Notes: a model not told the origin generated them from the letters alone. A stretch of 64,000 nt of DNA from CAXBDP01 sp963974465 (GCA_049340005.1 JBMPIY010000001.1); one strand, 5' to 3'; counted from the first letter of the stretch, positions 34,043-43,704 are shown. Translations and numbers: made by a program.

Positions 34043-37000
34043 ATGAATTTTTTCAATTTCACTGTTTGTAAGGCTCTCCTCATTACAAGCAGTTTTTTTA
34101 TTTTATTCCTAAGTCAATTCCAAAGCCAAGCACAAAGCGAATTTGATAAGGAGTGCGGCGTTACCTACTTTGAGGAGATGCGTCAAAAGCGTTTTCCTGG
34201 CCGAAATCTCATTATGGAATTCGAGCAATGGATGGATCATAAGCAGAATGAGCGCTTAGAAAATTTTGGCCAAATTCAGCTTTTTGCTAATCAAGAAAAG
34301 ATATATAAAATACCCGTAGTCATCCACGTATTGCACAAAGGCGAGTCCTACGGTCAAGGCACAAATATTCCAGACGAACAAATCCTTGCTCAAATTGATA
34401 TTTTAAATGAGGATTTTAGACGACAAAATGAAGACGCAATTAATACTCCAGAGCGCTTCCTTCCAGTAGCTGCAGATGTGGGAATTGAATTTGTGTTAGC
34501 TGGAACTGATCCTGATGGTAACCCAACAAATGGAATTATAAGAAAGCAAGGCACACGTAATATTTGGGGACAGCCAAATAGCCAAGAAATAAGCAATAAT
34601 AGCTTTTGGCCTTCAGAAGACTATCTTAATATATGGGTTGCTGATTTGACTTTTGGAGTAATCGGCTGGGCACAATTCCCTGACTCTGATTTACCCGGTA
34701 TTGAGCCAAGTTTAGGTAGAACCACAGACGGAGTAGTGATAGATTATGAGCTTTTTGGGACTGGAGGAAGTGCAAGAACAACCTCCTTGGGAAGAACAGC
34801 AACACACGAAGTTGGACACTTTTTTGGATTAAGGCATACTTGGGGGGATGGTGGCTGTGATGTGGATGATTTTTGCTTGGATACACCTAATATGAGTAGT
34901 CCATCTGCAGGTTGTGATCCAGAAAGAGAAAGCTGTGGAGAAATTACCATGGTGCAGAATTACATGGATTACTCCAGCGATGCTTGCATGAATTTATTCA
35001 CGCTAGATCAAAAAGGACGGATGCTTACAGTAATCGAAAATAGCCCAAGACGCCAAAGTTTGTTGAATTCGCCTGGGTTGATTGATGCTAATGAAAGCTT
35101 TACCGATTTAAGTATTACAAGTCTTATCAGCCCTGATATCGCCACTTGTGAAAATGGATTTGAAGCAACAATAAGAATCAGAAATATTGGAACAGAACCA
35201 ATCACAAGTGCTAGTATAAGTTTATACAGCAACAATTCATTAGTTGAAACTCATGAGCTTACTCAAGTGCTAGCTTCTGGAGCTGAAAGAATAATTTCAT
35301 ACAGCCCGGTTTTTGTAACTGAAAGAGGCGTTCAGTCTTTATCCTTTTCTATTGAAACTGTAAATGGTGAAGTGAGTGACGATCAGCCTGAGAATAATAC
35401 ATTGCTGCATGAGATAAATGTGCCATTCAGAGCGAATCTTCCTGTATTTGAAACTTTCAGTAGCTTTCCTGCAAATTGGAGTACATATAATCCTGATAAA
35501 CTTTTTACTTGGGAATTAAATGCTGCTCCTGCTATTACTCCAGCCAACCAAGCTATTGCATTGAGGTTTTTTACTCATGGTGAAGTGGTAATTGGAGCAA
35601 CGGATTACTTACTCTCTCCATTATTAGATTTCACTACAGCCGAAGCTCCAGAATTATTTTTCAGATATGCCTACGCAATGAAAAATGAAGCTTTCTATGA
35701 AGATGAGTTCAAAATAATTTATTCGACAGATTGTGGAAAAACCTTTCCAGAGAGCAATACATTACTGCATTTGAAGGGAAGTCAATTAGCAACTGCATCC
35801 TCCCGCAACAATCAATTTGTTCCAGCGGGAGCGCAAGATTGGACGTCAAGAACTATTGATCTTAGTTTGCTAAAAGGCTTATCAGATATTCAGATTGCAT
35901 TTATTGGAATCAATAGCAGAGGTAACAATCTCTATTTGGATGACATAGCCATTTTACCAGATCAAACTCCACAAATCGATTTGAGTTTAACTGCTACTAC
36001 CGAATTAAAACCAATTTACTGTCCCGGCCAAATTGATTTTGATATCATGATTTCAAATTTGAGCCCTTTCGATATAAAAGGTATTGTCATCAACTATCAA
36101 ATTGGAGATCAGGAATTTAGTGAAAATCTAAATCAACTAGAAATTGGTGCTTCAGGTGTTTATAACCACACAATCTCTGCCAATGTAGGTCAAATTGGAA
36201 TTCAAGATTTGAACATCTCGGTAAGTCCTTTGGAAGGTAGCGATATTGATTTTAGCAACAATCTGATTGCAAGCAAGTTTGGCGTTAGTACCAATACTGC
36301 ATTAACTCCCTATCGCGATAAAATTGAAGGTAACTTTCCAGATGGATGGTTATCATTTTCAACTCAATCAGATACTCAATGGGAATTAAGTGTAGCACCT
36401 GATCAAACACCTGAAAATGAAGCTTTGAAGTTGCATTTATTCGAATCGAATGAGCCAACAAACAATTACTGGTTAGTTTCTCCGGCTTTCGATCTTTCCA
36501 ATTTAGATGAGGCTTCTTTCCATTTCAGACTCTCCTATGCACTCAATACAATCTATGAAAATGACATTCAAGTCTATGCATTTAAAGAATGCTCTGAAGA
36601 GAATGGTTTGCTGCTTTGGGAAAAAGAATGGGAGGAACTGGAGGAAGAAACTGAAGATAATGATGAATGGATTCCTAACTCACGAGAGGATTGGGAGAAC
36701 ATTTATGTATCCTTAAATGAAATAGCGGGAGGTGGAAATTACCGATTAGCCATTAAAGTTACATCAGGTAATGGCAATAATCTATACATCGATAATCTAG
36801 AGCTATTTATCCAAGATATTGCCCAACCAACTCGAATTCCAGAAAATAGCTTTTATATCTATCCAAACCCAACACAGAGCCTACTCAATATTGTATTTGT
36901 TCGCGATGAAAGAGAGTCAATTAAAATGACCTTATTTGACCTTTCAGGTATTCCATATTTTGAGCAATTTTACCCAAATACTCTTAACCAGACCTACACA

Positions 37001-37090
37001 TTGGATTTAACAACAATTCCGATGGGAATGTATATCTTGCAAATTGAAGGTCAGGGCTTTAAAGAGGTAAAAAGGATCGTTAAAAATTAA
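34043..37090 (+). CDS. Secreted M43 (cytophagalysin/pappalysin-type) metalloprotease with T9SS sorting domain
   Basis: A 1015-residue secreted zinc protease. A signal peptide (1-30) is followed by the catalytic domain with HEVGHFFGLRH (H255, E256, H259, H265) and a conserved downstream methionine region (NYMDYSSDACMN). Two jelly-roll domains of the choice-of-anchor J type follow (about 455-635 and 755-930; each starts with a F-P-x-x-W segment and has LLSP or LVSP strands). The C-terminus (about 935-1015) is a type IX secretion signal, with YPNPTQSLLNI, LFDLSG and GMYILQIE. It would be exported by T9SS and kept on or released from the surface. Confidence 0.92.
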   Translation: MNFFNFTVCKALLITSSFFILFLSQFQSQAQSEFDKECGVTYFEEMRQKRFPGRNLIMEFEQWMDHKQNERLENFGQIQLFANQEKIYKIPVVIHVLHKGESYGQGTNIPDEQILAQIDILNEDFRRQNEDAINTPERFLPVAADVGIEFVLAGTDPDGNPTNGIIRKQGTRNIWGQPNSQEISNNSFWPSEDYLNIWVADLTFGVIGWAQFPDSDLPGIEPSLGRTTDGVVIDYELFGTGGSARTTSLGRTATHEVGHFFGLRHTWGDGGCDVDDFCLDTPNMSSPSAGCDPERESCGEITMVQNYMDYSSDACMNLFTLDQKGRMLTVIENSPRRQSLLNSPGLIDANESFTDLSITSLISPDIATCENGFEATIRIRNIGTEPITSASISLYSNNSLVETHELTQVLASGAERIISYSPVFVTERGVQSLSFSIETVNGEVSDDQPENNTLLHEINVPFRANLPVFETFSSFPANWSTYNPDKLFTWELNAAPAITPANQAIALRFFTHGEVVIGATDYLLSPLLDFTTAEAPELFFRYAYAMKNEAFYEDEFKIIYSTDCGKTFPESNTLLHLKGSQLATASSRNNQFVPAGAQDWTSRTIDLSLLKGLSDIQIAFIGINSRGNNLYLDDIAILPDQTPQIDLSLTATTELKPIYCPGQIDFDIMISNLSPFDIKGIVINYQIGDQEFSENLNQLEIGASGVYNHTISANVGQIGIQDLNISVSPLEGSDIDFSNNLIASKFGVSTNTALTPYRDKIEGNFPDGWLSFSTQSDTQWELSVAPDQTPENEALKLHLFESNEPTNNYWLVSPAFDLSNLDEASFHFRLSYALNTIYENDIQVYAFKECSEENGLLLWEKEWEELEEETEDNDEWIPNSREDWENIYVSLNEIAGGGNYRLAIKVTSGNGNNLYIDNLELFIQDIAQPTRIPENSFYIYPNPTQSLLNIVFVRDERESIKMTLFDLSGIPYFEQFYPNTLNQTYTLDLTTIPMGMYILQIEGQGFKEVKRIVKN

Positions 37091-37102
37091 GAAACTTTAT
37101 TT

Positions 37103-37552
37103 ATGATTAACAAAATTGCGTTGCAGCAGCATTGCCTTAATATAGTTGCAGAAAAGTTGAAGAGCACTAAGGAAGAAATGAATTTGACCAAAGAGGCTTC
37201 TTTCGAAGAAACAAAAAGCAGTGCAGGCGATAAATTCGAAACTGGCAGAGAAATGATGCAACAAGAAGCTGATAAATTCACTCGTCAAATCGAAGAACTC
37301 AATAAAATCTACAGATTAATAGACACATTAAATCTTAGTAAATCATCAGAAAAGATCGAAGCTGGGAGCATTGTAAAGACAAATTTGAATACCTTTTTTA
37401 TATCAGCAAGCCTTGGAATGGTTGATTTTCAAGGAGAAAAGCTAATGCTTATCTCAGCAATTTCGCCGCTTGCTTCTGCCCTACTTGATAAAAAGGCTGG
37501 TGAACAAATTACCTTTAACAGCCGCACTTATACAATCGAAGAAGTTTATTAG
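37103..37552 (+). CDS. GreA/GreB-like coiled-coil protein (short, function unknown)
   Basis: A 149-residue protein with an N-terminal antiparallel coiled coil (about 10-75, Glu/Lys-rich) and a small C-terminal beta domain (SIVKTNLNTFFISASLG ... ITFNSRTYTIEEV), the layout of transcript-cleavage factors. The family is common in Bacteroidota and is often mislabelled 3-oxoacyl-ACP synthase in databases. The coiled-coil tip carries acidic residues, but I cannot say whether it acts on RNA polymerase. It follows the T9SS protease by 12 bases and ends at a strong terminator. Confidence 0.65.
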   Translation: MINKIALQQHCLNIVAEKLKSTKEEMNLTKEASFEETKSSAGDKFETGREMMQQEADKFTRQIEELNKIYRLIDTLNLSKSSEKIEAGSIVKTNLNTFFISASLGMVDFQGEKLMLISAISPLASALLDKKAGEQITFNSRTYTIEEVY

Positions 37553-37567
37553 CATTAGAATAAAATC

Positions 37568-37614
37568 AAAAATGAAACCCTGTCAGAATTTACATCTAGC
37601 AGGGTTTCATTTTT
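37568..37614 (+). terminator. Strong (probably bidirectional) terminator after the GreA-like gene
   Basis: Fifteen-base perfect arms AAAAATGAAACCCTG (37568-37582) and CAGGGTTTCATTTTT (37600-37614) flank a 17-base loop. The terminal A/T pairs give a T tract on both strands. Confidence 0.88.
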
Positions 37615-37680
37615 GAAAATGTTCTTTCCTAAAATATCGTCAGACAAAACGAACCGTTATTTAAGACTACTGAACTAAAA

Positions 37681-37706
37681 AAACCGTCCTCTTTCGAAGA
37701 CGGTTT
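37681..37706 (-). terminator. Terminator of mdh
   Basis: AAACCGTC (37681-37688) and GACGGTTT (37699-37706) form a stem with a ten-base loop, with an A run to the left that becomes the T tract on the minus strand. The mdh stop lies 29 bases upstream in reading direction. Confidence 0.88.
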
Positions 37707-37734
37707 AAATATTAGTAAATTCTATTCTTAAAGT

Positions 37735-38661
37735 TTAAAGTTTTTCTAATACAGCCATTACGTCGCGTACGTGCTGTTCAGATACTTTCAATAGAGCCAT
37801 TTCTTCATCATTCAAATCAAGCTCAATAACTTTCTCTACACCATTTTTACCTAAGATTACCGGTACGCCTAAGTAGCAATTTTTGATACCATATTCGCCA
37901 TCTAATTGCATACATACAGGGAATACTCTACGCTGATCTTTTACGATAGCTTCTACCATTTGTGCCGCAGCCGAACCTGGTGCATACCATGCAGAAGTAC
38001 CCATTAATTTTACTAGCTCACCACCACCAAATTTGGTGCGCTCTATGATTGCATCCAATTTATCTTTGGCGATCAATTCCGTAACTGGAATCCCCGCTAC
38101 AGTAGTATATCTTGGAAGTGGCACCATTGTGTCACCATGACCACCCATTAGTATCGCTTGAATTTCTTTTGGAGAAACATTTAGCTCCTCAGCCAAAAAT
38201 GCTCTGTAACGAGCTGTATCCAAAATACCAGCCATACCCAATACGCGTGTTCTTGGGAAATTTGAAGTGATATGCGCTTGGTAAGTCATCACATCTAGTG
38301 GATTTGAAACCACAATGATGATTGCATTTGGAGAGTATTTTACCACATTTTCAGTCACCGACTTCACAATACCGGCGTTGGTACTAATCAAGTCATCACG
38401 AGTCATTCCTGGCTTTCTTGGCAATCCAGATGTAATAACTACTACGTCTGATCCAGCAGTTTTGGAATAATCGTTTGTAGAGCCTGTAGTGCGGCTATCA
38501 TACACATCGATTGGTGCTTTTTGCCAAATATCCAAAGCCTTGCCTTCAGCAAAACCTTCTTTGATATCCACAAGCACAATTTCATTAGCAATTTCCTTAT
38601 AGGCTAATACGTCGGCACAGGTTGCTCCTACATTGCCAGCTCCTACTACGGTTACTTTCAT
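37735..38661 (-). CDS. mdh: Malate dehydrogenase (LDH-like type)
   Basis: A 308-residue NAD-dependent enzyme of the citric acid cycle. It shows VVGAGNVGATCA for NAD, the acidic VLVDIKEG that selects NAD over NADP, the substrate arginines in TSGLPRKPGMTRDDL, and the catalytic histidine in GGHGDTMVPL. The arginine in the specificity loop supports malate over lactate. Full length. A single-gene unit with its own terminator. Confidence 0.96.
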   Translation of the reverse strand: MKVTVVGAGNVGATCADVLAYKEIANEIVLVDIKEGFAEGKALDIWQKAPIDVYDSRTTGSTNDYSKTAGSDVVVITSGLPRKPGMTRDDLISTNAGIVKSVTENVVKYSPNAIIIVVSNPLDVMTYQAHITSNFPRTRVLGMAGILDTARYRAFLAEELNVSPKEIQAILMGGHGDTMVPLPRYTTVAGIPVTELIAKDKLDAIIERTKFGGGELVKLMGTSAWYAPGSAAAQMVEAIVKDQRRVFPVCMQLDGEYGIKNCYLGVPVILGKNGVEKVIELDLNDEEMALLKVSEQHVRDVMAVLEKL

Positions 38662-38755
38662 TTTATATGGGATTTATTATTAGATTAAATTATGGTGCTA
38701 AGTTAATTACCAAAGCCCACAAAGGAAAAGTCTTTTACAAAGATGGCAGACAATC

Positions 38756-39277
38756 TTAAGGATTCTTGTAAGTCTGCGATAGATCGAAGAAACCAAAGGA
38801 TGCCTGATAAGCTCTAAATAGATTTTGGGTGTATCCATTGTACAATTCCGACAAGGAGGTCATTACCTTGGCTTGAATCTCTATATGGTCTTGAAAAATC
38901 TCCATTAGGTTGACATGCGGAACCACATAAATATCAGCAGATTCTGATTTTACAATGGCTGTGTATATACGCTGCGCATTCTCCAGAAGTGAATTGTCTC
39001 CAAATGCCTTATTAGCAGTAATTTCCGTTAATGCTTCGAAGGTATCATTTACATCTACTGTCAAAGCTACCCTCCCACTTTTTACAATATAAAAGGCGTT
39101 TGCAGGATCGTTTCTGAAGAATACAACTTCCTCAGCAGTATAATGTCTTAAATACAAATAGGGAAGAAAAACAGATAGCTCTTTATTATTTAAGCGTTCA
39201 AAAACTTTTATTTTTCTCAAAAATCGGAATAGCACCAACTCTTTATCCGTGTAGCGTTTCTTAAATGGATTAATCAT
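38756..39277 (-). CDS. Stand-alone cyclic-nucleotide-binding-domain protein
   Basis: A 173-residue protein with one cNMP-binding beta-roll (about 25-140: VFFRNDPANAFYIVKSGRVAL is the typical loop and strand pattern) and short helices at the end. There is no helix-turn-helix, so it is not a Crp-type regulator. The phosphate-binding cassette (FGDNSLLENAQRIYTA) is diverged from the cAMP-binding consensus, so nucleotide binding is uncertain. Its start overlaps the tilS stop by eight bases, which suggests coupled expression. Role unknown. Confidence 0.75.
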   Translation of the reverse strand: MINPFKKRYTDKELVLFRFLRKIKVFERLNNKELSVFLPYLYLRHYTAEEVVFFRNDPANAFYIVKSGRVALTVDVNDTFEALTEITANKAFGDNSLLENAQRIYTAIVKSESADIYVVPHVNLMEIFQDHIEIQAKVMTSLSELYNGYTQNLFRAYQASFGFFDLSQTYKNP

Positions 39278-40619
39278 GCGGTTGGTACGTTAGTTTTAAT
39301 ATTCTCTTTGTGCTATTTGTAAGCTTAAATTTATCATCTATTCTGTGGCTGATTACCCAAGCAATTTTTTCGCCAGAGCAAAGTAGCAAAACAGAACTTT
39401 TCAAGTTTAACGGAATTTTGGCATCTATCATAAAATCACTGAGCAATTTTTTGCCTTTCATGCCCAAGGGCTGAAAATGATCGCCTTCTCTCCAATTTCG
39501 AATTGTTAATTCCTCTTCAATTTTATCAGCATCAAAATACGCAATATTTGGATTTTTAAAATCGGGCATCCTTTCAAAATCCATCAGCTGCCATTCCAAG
39601 GTGCCAAAACCCTTTATTTCTATAGCTCCATTATCTGCATCAAGTATAATTACTAAATCCTGAAAAGGAATTTCTCCATCTATTTTTTTAGGAGAAATAA
39701 TCAAAAAATCTCGATCAATCAAACCAGTGAAATATTCGCTGTTAAATCGACTGCCCGTTAGCAAATTTTCTGTCTCGGTAATATTCTGACATTGGCTTTC
39801 TGTAAACCCCAATTCTGAAATCCACTCATGAAGTATAAATGCCGGATGTGGGTTTTTCAAAAGAAGCAGGAGGTTAATTTTGATTGAATCATTCTCTCGC
39901 AATAGAATATTGGATTTCAGCTTATCGAGAGTCGCTTGCATCAATGTTTCAGCTGCTTGAAAATAGGCTACACTACTTTTCATACTCTCACTCCATGCTG
40001 GATTCAAATGCTGAAATTGAGGAATCAAATTATGCCTTATATAATTACGCTGATATTTATCACTTGCATTGGAAGCATCCTCCCGCCAAATTAAATTCTG
40101 CTTGTCAGCATAGGATTCCAACTCATCTTTACTTGCAAATAATAGTGGTCTAATCAGATTTCCCTTTTTGGGTAATATACCGTGCAAGCCTCTAATGCCC
40201 GTGCCTTTTGCCAAATTCAACAATACAGTTTCTACCGAATCGTCCCAATGATGCGCCGTAGCAATTTGTTTATAATCGTATTTGATAGCCAATTCTTGAA
40301 ACCAAGCATATCGTAATTCGCGCGCTGCCATTTGAATCGACACTTTATTATGGGAAGCAAATTCTTCCGTATTCATTTTCTTTACATGGCATTCAACCCC
40401 ATACTTTTTGGCAAGTTGGATCACGAACTCCTCGTCACCATCGGACTCAATTCCCCGCAAAGCAAAGTTCACATGAGCCAATGCAAAAGGCAGATTTGCT
40501 TGATAGAATAGATGCGTCAACACCACCGAGTCGAGACCACCACTAATTGCTATAAGGGTTTTGTCGCCGTGGCATAAGAGTTGCTGTTTGCCGATGTAGC
40601 TTTTAAAAGCGTGAATCAT
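39270..40619 (-). CDS. tilS: tRNA(Ile)-lysidine synthase
   Basis: A 449-residue ATP-dependent enzyme that converts the wobble cytidine of a tRNA(Ile) to lysidine so that it reads AUA. The PP-loop ISGGLDSVV is at the N-terminus, HHWDDSVETVLLNLAKGTGIRG in the middle, and the TilS C-terminal domain ends with the NWREGDHFQPLGMKGKKLLSDF segment. Full length. A near-match -7 box (TATCTTTA) sits just before its ATG. Confidence 0.95.
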   Translation of the reverse strand: MIHAFKSYIGKQQLLCHGDKTLIAISGGLDSVVLTHLFYQANLPFALAHVNFALRGIESDGDEEFVIQLAKKYGVECHVKKMNTEEFASHNKVSIQMAARELRYAWFQELAIKYDYKQIATAHHWDDSVETVLLNLAKGTGIRGLHGILPKKGNLIRPLLFASKDELESYADKQNLIWREDASNASDKYQRNYIRHNLIPQFQHLNPAWSESMKSSVAYFQAAETLMQATLDKLKSNILLRENDSIKINLLLLLKNPHPAFILHEWISELGFTESQCQNITETENLLTGSRFNSEYFTGLIDRDFLIISPKKIDGEIPFQDLVIILDADNGAIEIKGFGTLEWQLMDFERMPDFKNPNIAYFDADKIEEELTIRNWREGDHFQPLGMKGKKLLSDFMIDAKIPLNLKSSVLLLCSGEKIAWVISHRIDDKFKLTNSTKRILKLTYQPHD

Positions 40620-40641
40620 AGCGTAAAGATACTTTATTCCC

Positions 40642-40649
40642 TATTTTTG
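40642..40649 (+). promoter_or_regulatory. Probable -7 box of the OstA-like gene
   Basis: TATTTTTG lies 16 bases before the ATG at 40666, in the 46-base gap between divergent tilS and the OstA-like gene. No -33 TTG was found. Confidence 0.45.
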
Positions 40650-40665
40650 TCAGAATTTCTTCTTA

Positions 40666-42501
40666 ATGATTAAAAACTTCCTCCTTTTACTCTTTTTAGG
40701 CTTTTCTCTTTCGGGATTTGCCCAGCAAGGTTCCAGAATAATTTTGGAAGAAGGTGCAGCTGAATTAATCGGCGCAGAAGTAAATGGCCGAAAATTCAAT
40801 ATCATAAAAGGAGGTAATGTGAGCCTGCGTCAAGACGACACCCAAATGACAGCAGATTCGGTGCATCTTTATCGCGATACTAACTCGATGGAGGCTTTTG
40901 GTCGTGTGCGTATTTCAGATGGCGACTCTGTAGTGATTTACGGCGATTACCTCAACTATGAGGGAAATTCTGGTAAAGCAATTCTCAGGGGTAATGTTCA
41001 ATTTAATGACATGGTGGTTCAGTTATTTACTGAAAACCTTGATTACTACAGAGGTTCAGAAACAGCCTATTATTTTGAAGGTGGTCGTCTACTTGATAGT
41101 GTAAATGTACTAACAAGTCAGAATGGAACTTATGTAATGCCCATTAAACAATTGGATTTTTACACCGATGTAGTTTTGGTCAACCCTGAATACACCCTGA
41201 AAGCTGACACCCTAAAATACAACACTTTATCTAGAGAAGCTCAAACTTTTGGTCCAACTGAAATAATTGACAAAGAAGGCCAAATAATAATTGCTGAAGA
41301 AGGTAGTACCTACCAAACTGACTTGAAACAAAGCCAATTTACAGATGGCATTATCAAAACAGATACTTACGAACTCACCGGCGATGTAATTTCAGCAGAC
41401 GAATTGCGTAAAATCTACAAAGCTGCAAATAGGGTTAGTTTATGGTCTCGAGAAGATAGCATTCTCATCACTGGAAAATTTGGAGATTACTATAAAGAGC
41501 AAGGAATTACCAAAGTATATGGTGATGCTATTTTCAGAAAAATAAGCGAAGGCGACACCATTTTTATGCGTGCAGATACACTTACTTCATTGGAATTTGA
41601 GGATGGTAAAGAGAATAAAATTATTGCAAATAGAAACGTTAAAATTTTCAACAAAGAATTTCAAGGTCGAGCTGATTCACTGCATTATCGCTCAGTAGAT
41701 TCTACACTATATTTCATTCGGGATCCGATCCTATGGACAAACAAAAACCAATTGGTAGCCGACCAAATGGAAGTTACTTTTATTAAAGACAAAATCCATG
41801 AAGCTAGGCTGTTGAATAATTCCTTCGTGTCGAACATTGATACACTTGAGAACTTCAATCAAGTGAAAGGCCGAACCATGACTGCCAAATTTCTGGATGA
41901 TCAGATGCATCAGATTTTGGTAAATGGAAATGGCGAAAGTATCTTCTTTGCCCTCAATGACACTACAAACCAAATGATGGGCATGAACAAAATTGAGTGT
42001 AGTGATATAAATGTCAATTTTGTGGATGGCGATGTGGTAGAAGTTTTATTTCTCACGCAGCCTGACGCAAAGTTTATTCCTCCACACGAATTAAAAGAAC
42101 CTGACAAGAGACTTCCGGGTTTCGAATGGAAAATAGATTTGAAACCTACGAGAGATTCCATATTTGTGGTTACTCCCATAGATTCAACACTTATCAAAAC
42201 CGATTCGCTAAGCACTCCAAAATTACCTGATAGCACTTCTATGGATTTGGAGATTATCAAAGATGAAAAAATATTAGAGGTAGAGGAATTGATAACTGAA
42301 GAAACTGTAGAAGAAAGCACAGGAGAAGAAAAAGCTAATACTGAAACAGGAGAAAAGAAAAAGGAAGAAGAAACGGAAGTTGAAAAGAAGAAAGAAAATA
42401 CAAAAAAAGAAGAAGGTGAAGAAGAAAAGCGGGAGGATAATTTGGCTTTAAATCTTGATCAAATAAATTTAAAACCCAAGCCACAGTATTTTAATTGGTA
42501 A
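40666..42501 (+). CDS. OstA/LptA-like periplasmic protein with charged tail
   Basis: A 611-residue exported protein (signal peptide 1-20). Most of it is repeating beta strands of the OstA (LptA/LptD N-terminal) type, for example DTQMTADSVHLYRDTNSMEAFGRVRI and DSVVIYGDYLNYEG-like units recurring through residue 480. Such proteins bridge the periplasm for lipopolysaccharide transport. The last 80 residues are Lys/Glu-rich and low complexity (about 535-600), an unusual tail. It precedes bamD by 32 bases, although bamD has a promoter of its own. Confidence 0.82.
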   Translation: MIKNFLLLLFLGFSLSGFAQQGSRIILEEGAAELIGAEVNGRKFNIIKGGNVSLRQDDTQMTADSVHLYRDTNSMEAFGRVRISDGDSVVIYGDYLNYEGNSGKAILRGNVQFNDMVVQLFTENLDYYRGSETAYYFEGGRLLDSVNVLTSQNGTYVMPIKQLDFYTDVVLVNPEYTLKADTLKYNTLSREAQTFGPTEIIDKEGQIIIAEEGSTYQTDLKQSQFTDGIIKTDTYELTGDVISADELRKIYKAANRVSLWSREDSILITGKFGDYYKEQGITKVYGDAIFRKISEGDTIFMRADTLTSLEFEDGKENKIIANRNVKIFNKEFQGRADSLHYRSVDSTLYFIRDPILWTNKNQLVADQMEVTFIKDKIHEARLLNNSFVSNIDTLENFNQVKGRTMTAKFLDDQMHQILVNGNGESIFFALNDTTNQMMGMNKIECSDINVNFVDGDVVEVLFLTQPDAKFIPPHELKEPDKRLPGFEWKIDLKPTRDSIFVVTPIDSTLIKTDSLSTPKLPDSTSMDLEIIKDEKILEVEELITEETVEESTGEEKANTETGEKKKEEETEVEKKKENTKKEEGEEEKREDNLALNLDQINLKPKPQYFNW

Positions 42502-42526
42502 ATCTGGCTTATATTATGTAATTTTG
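42495..42526 (+). promoter_or_regulatory. Promoter of the bamD - rpoZ - coaBC - recN stretch
   Basis: TTG (42495-42497), 21 bases, TAATTTTG (42519-42526), then CGGG. It has the same spacing and CG extension as the M23 promoter. The ATG of bamD is only seven bases after the box, so the mRNA would be nearly leaderless. Confidence 0.7.
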
Positions 42527-42533
42527 CGGGCTT

Positions 42534-43367
42534 ATGCGAATACTCAGATTCTTATTTATCATTTTAGTAGCGACTTCGGTACTGTCCTCTTGTTCCAAAT
42601 ACGCCAAATTGGAAAAAGTAACAGATTCAGAGGTTTTATTAGAAGCAGCAAACGAATACTACGAAAATGAGGAGTATCGTAAAGCAGCAGAACTTTATGA
42701 ACGCATACTACCTGCAATCGGTGGTAGTAGTCAAGCTGAAGATGTAAGTTTCAAAGTCGGAATGGCCAATTATTTGGTAGGCAATTATATACTAGCTGAT
42801 TACCATTTCAGGAGATTTCATGAGAATTACGGTAGAAGCCCTAGAGCTGAAGAGGCATTTTACCTGCAAGCTTATTCTCTTTATAAGGAAGCTCCTATAT
42901 CTTCCCTTGATGCAACCAATACAAGAGAAGCCATTGCCACAATGCAAAACTTCTTGAACAGGTTTCCATCAACTGAGAAAAGAGAAGAGGCCACAAAAAT
43001 TATAGATGAGCTACAAGTAAGGCTTGAAACAAAAGCATATGACATTGCTAAATTGTATTGGGACTTATCAGAAGGCTTATTTGCTCAAAGTTATCTTGAA
43101 GCATCATTAGTCACTTTCGAAAATTTTGAAAGAGATTTTCCAGATTCAGATTACAGAGAAGAGTTAGGCTATTTGAAAGTTGAAGCTCAATTTAGAATAG
43201 CTCAAAACTCAATAGAATCAAAAAAAGAAGAAAGACTTTATAAAGCTATAGGCTATTATGAGGACTTTTTAAATTACTATCCAGGTAGTAAATATTCAGC
43301 TCAGGCACAAAAAGTCTACGAACAGTGTTTAACAGAATTAAGTAAAATCAGTAAATCCAATACATAA
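42534..43367 (+). CDS. bamD: Outer-membrane assembly lipoprotein BamD
   Basis: A 277-residue lipoprotein of the BAM complex that folds outer-membrane beta-barrels. The lipobox VLSSC puts the lipidated cysteine at 20. The rest is helical TPR repeats with the family's EEYRKAAELYERILP and GNYILADYHFRRFHENYGRSPRAEEA. Full length. First gene of a conserved Bacteroidota cluster: bamD, omega subunit, coaBC, DUF4835, recN, closely spaced. Confidence 0.92.
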   Translation: MRILRFLFIILVATSVLSSCSKYAKLEKVTDSEVLLEAANEYYENEEYRKAAELYERILPAIGGSSQAEDVSFKVGMANYLVGNYILADYHFRRFHENYGRSPRAEEAFYLQAYSLYKEAPISSLDATNTREAIATMQNFLNRFPSTEKREEATKIIDELQVRLETKAYDIAKLYWDLSEGLFAQSYLEASLVTFENFERDFPDSDYREELGYLKVEAQFRIAQNSIESKKEERLYKAIGYYEDFLNYYPGSKYSAQAQKVYEQCLTELSKISKSNT

Positions 43368-43368
43368 A

Positions 43369-43695
43369 ATGAGTAAGCTTACAATTAATCCTTCAATCAT
43401 TACTCGTGACACAGACAAAATAGCTGCACCAACAGGCAATCTATATGAGTCTATCGCAATCATTTCTAAAAGAGCTCGTCAAATTTCAGTAACCATGAAA
43501 GAGGAACTTAATGGCAAGCTTGCTGAGTTCGCATCTTCTGTTGACAACCTTGAAGAAATTTTTGAAAACAGAGAGCAGATTGAAATTTCAAAATATTACG
43601 AAAAACTACCAAAGCCATCTACTCTTGCAATTGAAGAGTTTATGGAAGGTAAGGTTTACGCAAGACTACCTGAAGAGGATAGCGAAAACGCTTAA
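43369..43695 (+). CDS. rpoZ: RNA polymerase omega subunit (Bacteroidota RpoZ/RPB6 type)
   Basis: A 108-residue protein with ITRDTDKIAAPTGNLYESIAIISKRARQI, the helical core of omega/RPB6 that holds the beta-prime subunit. The C-terminal part is specific to the phylum. It begins one base after bamD stops and ends 9 bases before coaBC. Often annotated as a hypothetical protein, but position and core motif agree. Confidence 0.88.
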   Translation: MSKLTINPSIITRDTDKIAAPTGNLYESIAIISKRARQISVTMKEELNGKLAEFASSVDNLEEIFENREQIEISKYYEKLPKPSTLAIEEFMEGKVYARLPEEDSENA

Positions 43696-43704
43696 TATTC
43701 TATC

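Noticed and set aside
37103..37552. 3-oxoacyl-ACP synthase
   Set aside because: A common database label for this family, but the protein is a short coiled-coil GreA-like protein with no ketosynthase motif.
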